Assembly: GCA_009929975.1 (NCBI GenBank)
Contig: RZZF01000098.1
Span: forward strand, 1-7,026
Source: Clostridia bacterium
Lineage (GTDB): Bacteria > Bacillota > Clostridia > Saccharofermentanales > UBA5734
Direction of reading: 5' to 3'
DNA: 7,026 bases
Position numbers and translations under genes: made by a program. The notes under the pieces were generated by a model that made no database searches, was not told where the DNA came from, and saw only the letters and a program-made list of their open reading frames with translations. This document shows, piece by piece, positions 6,199-7,026 of this stretch (the first letter of the stretch is position 1; each line of letters starts with the position of its first letter).

Positions 6199-7026
6199 TC
6201 AGTCGTTGCCCTGGTGAACCTGGTAATCATCATCACTGACAACGAAGTCAGCGATGTTGTGGCAGTGGTCGGCGATTCGCTCCATGGTGTGGATCATCTC
6301 GAGGAAGATGACCGTCGTCCGCGGATCGCATTTGCCTTCGTTCAGCCGTTCCATATGGCTTTCACGCATCGCGGCTTCGACTTTGTCCATCTGATTTTCC
6401 TGATTGATGATTTTCCCGGCGATGACCAGGTCATTGTTGCGCAGAGCGGTGATGCTGCTGTCAACCATGGACTCCACCAGGGTAAATGCCTCATCAAGCT
6501 CTTTGGTCGCGATATCAGAAAATGTCAGCCCTGCCTCATGCATCTGCAGCGATGTATCCGCGATGTTGCTGCAGTGATCACCGATTCGCTCGATGTCATT
6601 GGTCAGATGCATCAGTCCGGCGATTCGTGACGAATCGGATTCCGTGATGGAGGCGGAGCGGAAAATATTCGATAGATAGCGAACAATTTCATCTTCAAGA
6701 TAGTCCATCGTCGCTTCATTGGTGAACACCCGTGTCTCCAGTTCAGTGGTGTGATTTTTGATGAGCGCATGGCTGTCGTTGGTCATCTGCCGGGCGATTT
6801 CCGTCATTCTGGCCAGTTCCTTGGTCGCCAGGTCAACTGCGATCGCCGGGCTGCGGATGACTTTGTAGTCGATGAAAGCGAGGCGTTTTTCCACAACCGG
6901 ATCCTCACCGGGGATGATCAGGCGGATCAGGCGGACCATCAGCCAGACCAGCGGCAGCCAGACCAGTGTGTTGGCGACATTAAAAGTCGTATGGGCGATC
7001 GCGATCGATTCACGCATATCATAAGC
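6199..7026 (-). CDS. Na+/phosphate cotransporter family protein with PhoU-like tail (5' part outside window)
   Basis: Only the last 275 residues are present; the frame runs open to the right edge with no convincing start. An ATG at 7017 exists, but it is preceded in frame by Ala-Tyr-Asp and has no Shine-Dalgarno sequence in the few visible bases. The visible part begins with the end of the membrane domain, IAIAHTTFNVANTLVWLP followed by VWLMVRLIRLII (residues 8-38), typical of the last helix of Na/Pi-cotransporter II (NptA/YjbB) proteins. The rest is a helical PhoU-like domain. Its two repeats carry the metal-binding E-x-x-x-D pattern in IERIGDHCSNIAD (145-157) and MERIADHCHNIAD (248-260). 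Relatives move phosphate with sodium across the cytoplasmic membrane, and the tail faces the cytoplasm and probably regulates flux. A free-standing PhoU is unlikely because of the attached membrane segment. No pst genes are visible. Confidence 0.9.
   Translation of the reverse strand, partial: AYDMRESIAIAHTTFNVANTLVWLPLVWLMVRLIRLIIPGEDPVVEKRLAFIDYKVIRSPAIAVDLATKELARMTEIARQMTNDSHALIKNHTTELETRVFTNEATMDYLEDEIVRYLSNIFRSASITESDSSRIAGLMHLTNDIERIGDHCSNIADTSLQMHEAGLTFSDIATKELDEAFTLVESMVDSSITALRNNDLVIAGKIINQENQMDKVEAAMRESHMERLNEGKCDPRTTVIFLEMIHTMERIADHCHNIADFVVSDDDYQVHQGND

Noticed and set aside
6121..6630. Forward open frame of 169 codons antisense to the transporter gene.
   Set aside because: It runs through the bidirectional terminator and is the mirror of the conserved PhoU-like domain on the minus strand.
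6199..7017. Calling this a complete 272-residue PhoU protein starting at ATG 7017.
   Set aside because: The frame stays open to the window edge and the first residues form a membrane segment typical of Na/Pi cotransporters, so the gene is almost certainly cut by the window.

Overview
The window is an ordinary chromosomal housekeeping segment from a bacterium. It is most likely from the Bacillota (Firmicutes), though I cannot place the class. Reasons: strong AGGAGG ribosome-binding sites at several genes, sigma-A-type promoters (three or four with TATAAT-like or extended -10 boxes), a long-form Hpf with a dimerisation tail, a PcrA-type rather than UvrD-type helicase, and intrinsic terminators with T-tracts. 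Coding DNA is moderately GC-rich, while the intergenic leader before the first gene is clearly AT-richer. I see no mobile element, CRISPR array, tRNA or rRNA.

Layout, left to right. Positions 1-218 are an AT-rich regulatory region with a good promoter. Next is gap (219-1292, +), a glyceraldehyde-3-phosphate dehydrogenase of the long type that resembles the glycosomal enzyme of trypanosomatids. It ends at a perfect palindromic terminator whose T-tract abuts the -10 box of cdd (1383-1823, +), cytidine deaminase. cdd runs tail-to-tail into, and overlaps by 62 bp, a membrane-anchored GT2 glycosyltransferase of the polyprenyl-phosphate type (1762-2733, -). A divergent promoter region (2734-2916) separates this from hpf (2917-3453, +), whose transcript would begin with a strong stem-loop. 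A terminator follows, then a promoter and pcrA (3671-6124, +), a superfamily 1 DNA helicase starting at GTG. A bidirectional terminator separates pcrA from the 3' part of a Na+/phosphate cotransporter with a PhoU-like tail (6199 to the right edge, -).

The genes look like independent, mostly monocistronic units: every adjacent pair is separated by a terminator or changes strand. They cover central glycolysis, pyrimidine salvage, envelope glycosylation, ribosome hibernation, DNA repair/transcription conflict resolution and phosphate transport. I find no evidence of a new multi-gene system. The points worth a second look are the affinity of the GAPDH, the 62-bp convergent gene overlap without a visible terminator, the hairpin at the 5' end of the hpf mRNA, and two start codons that a longest-ORF annotation would get wrong.
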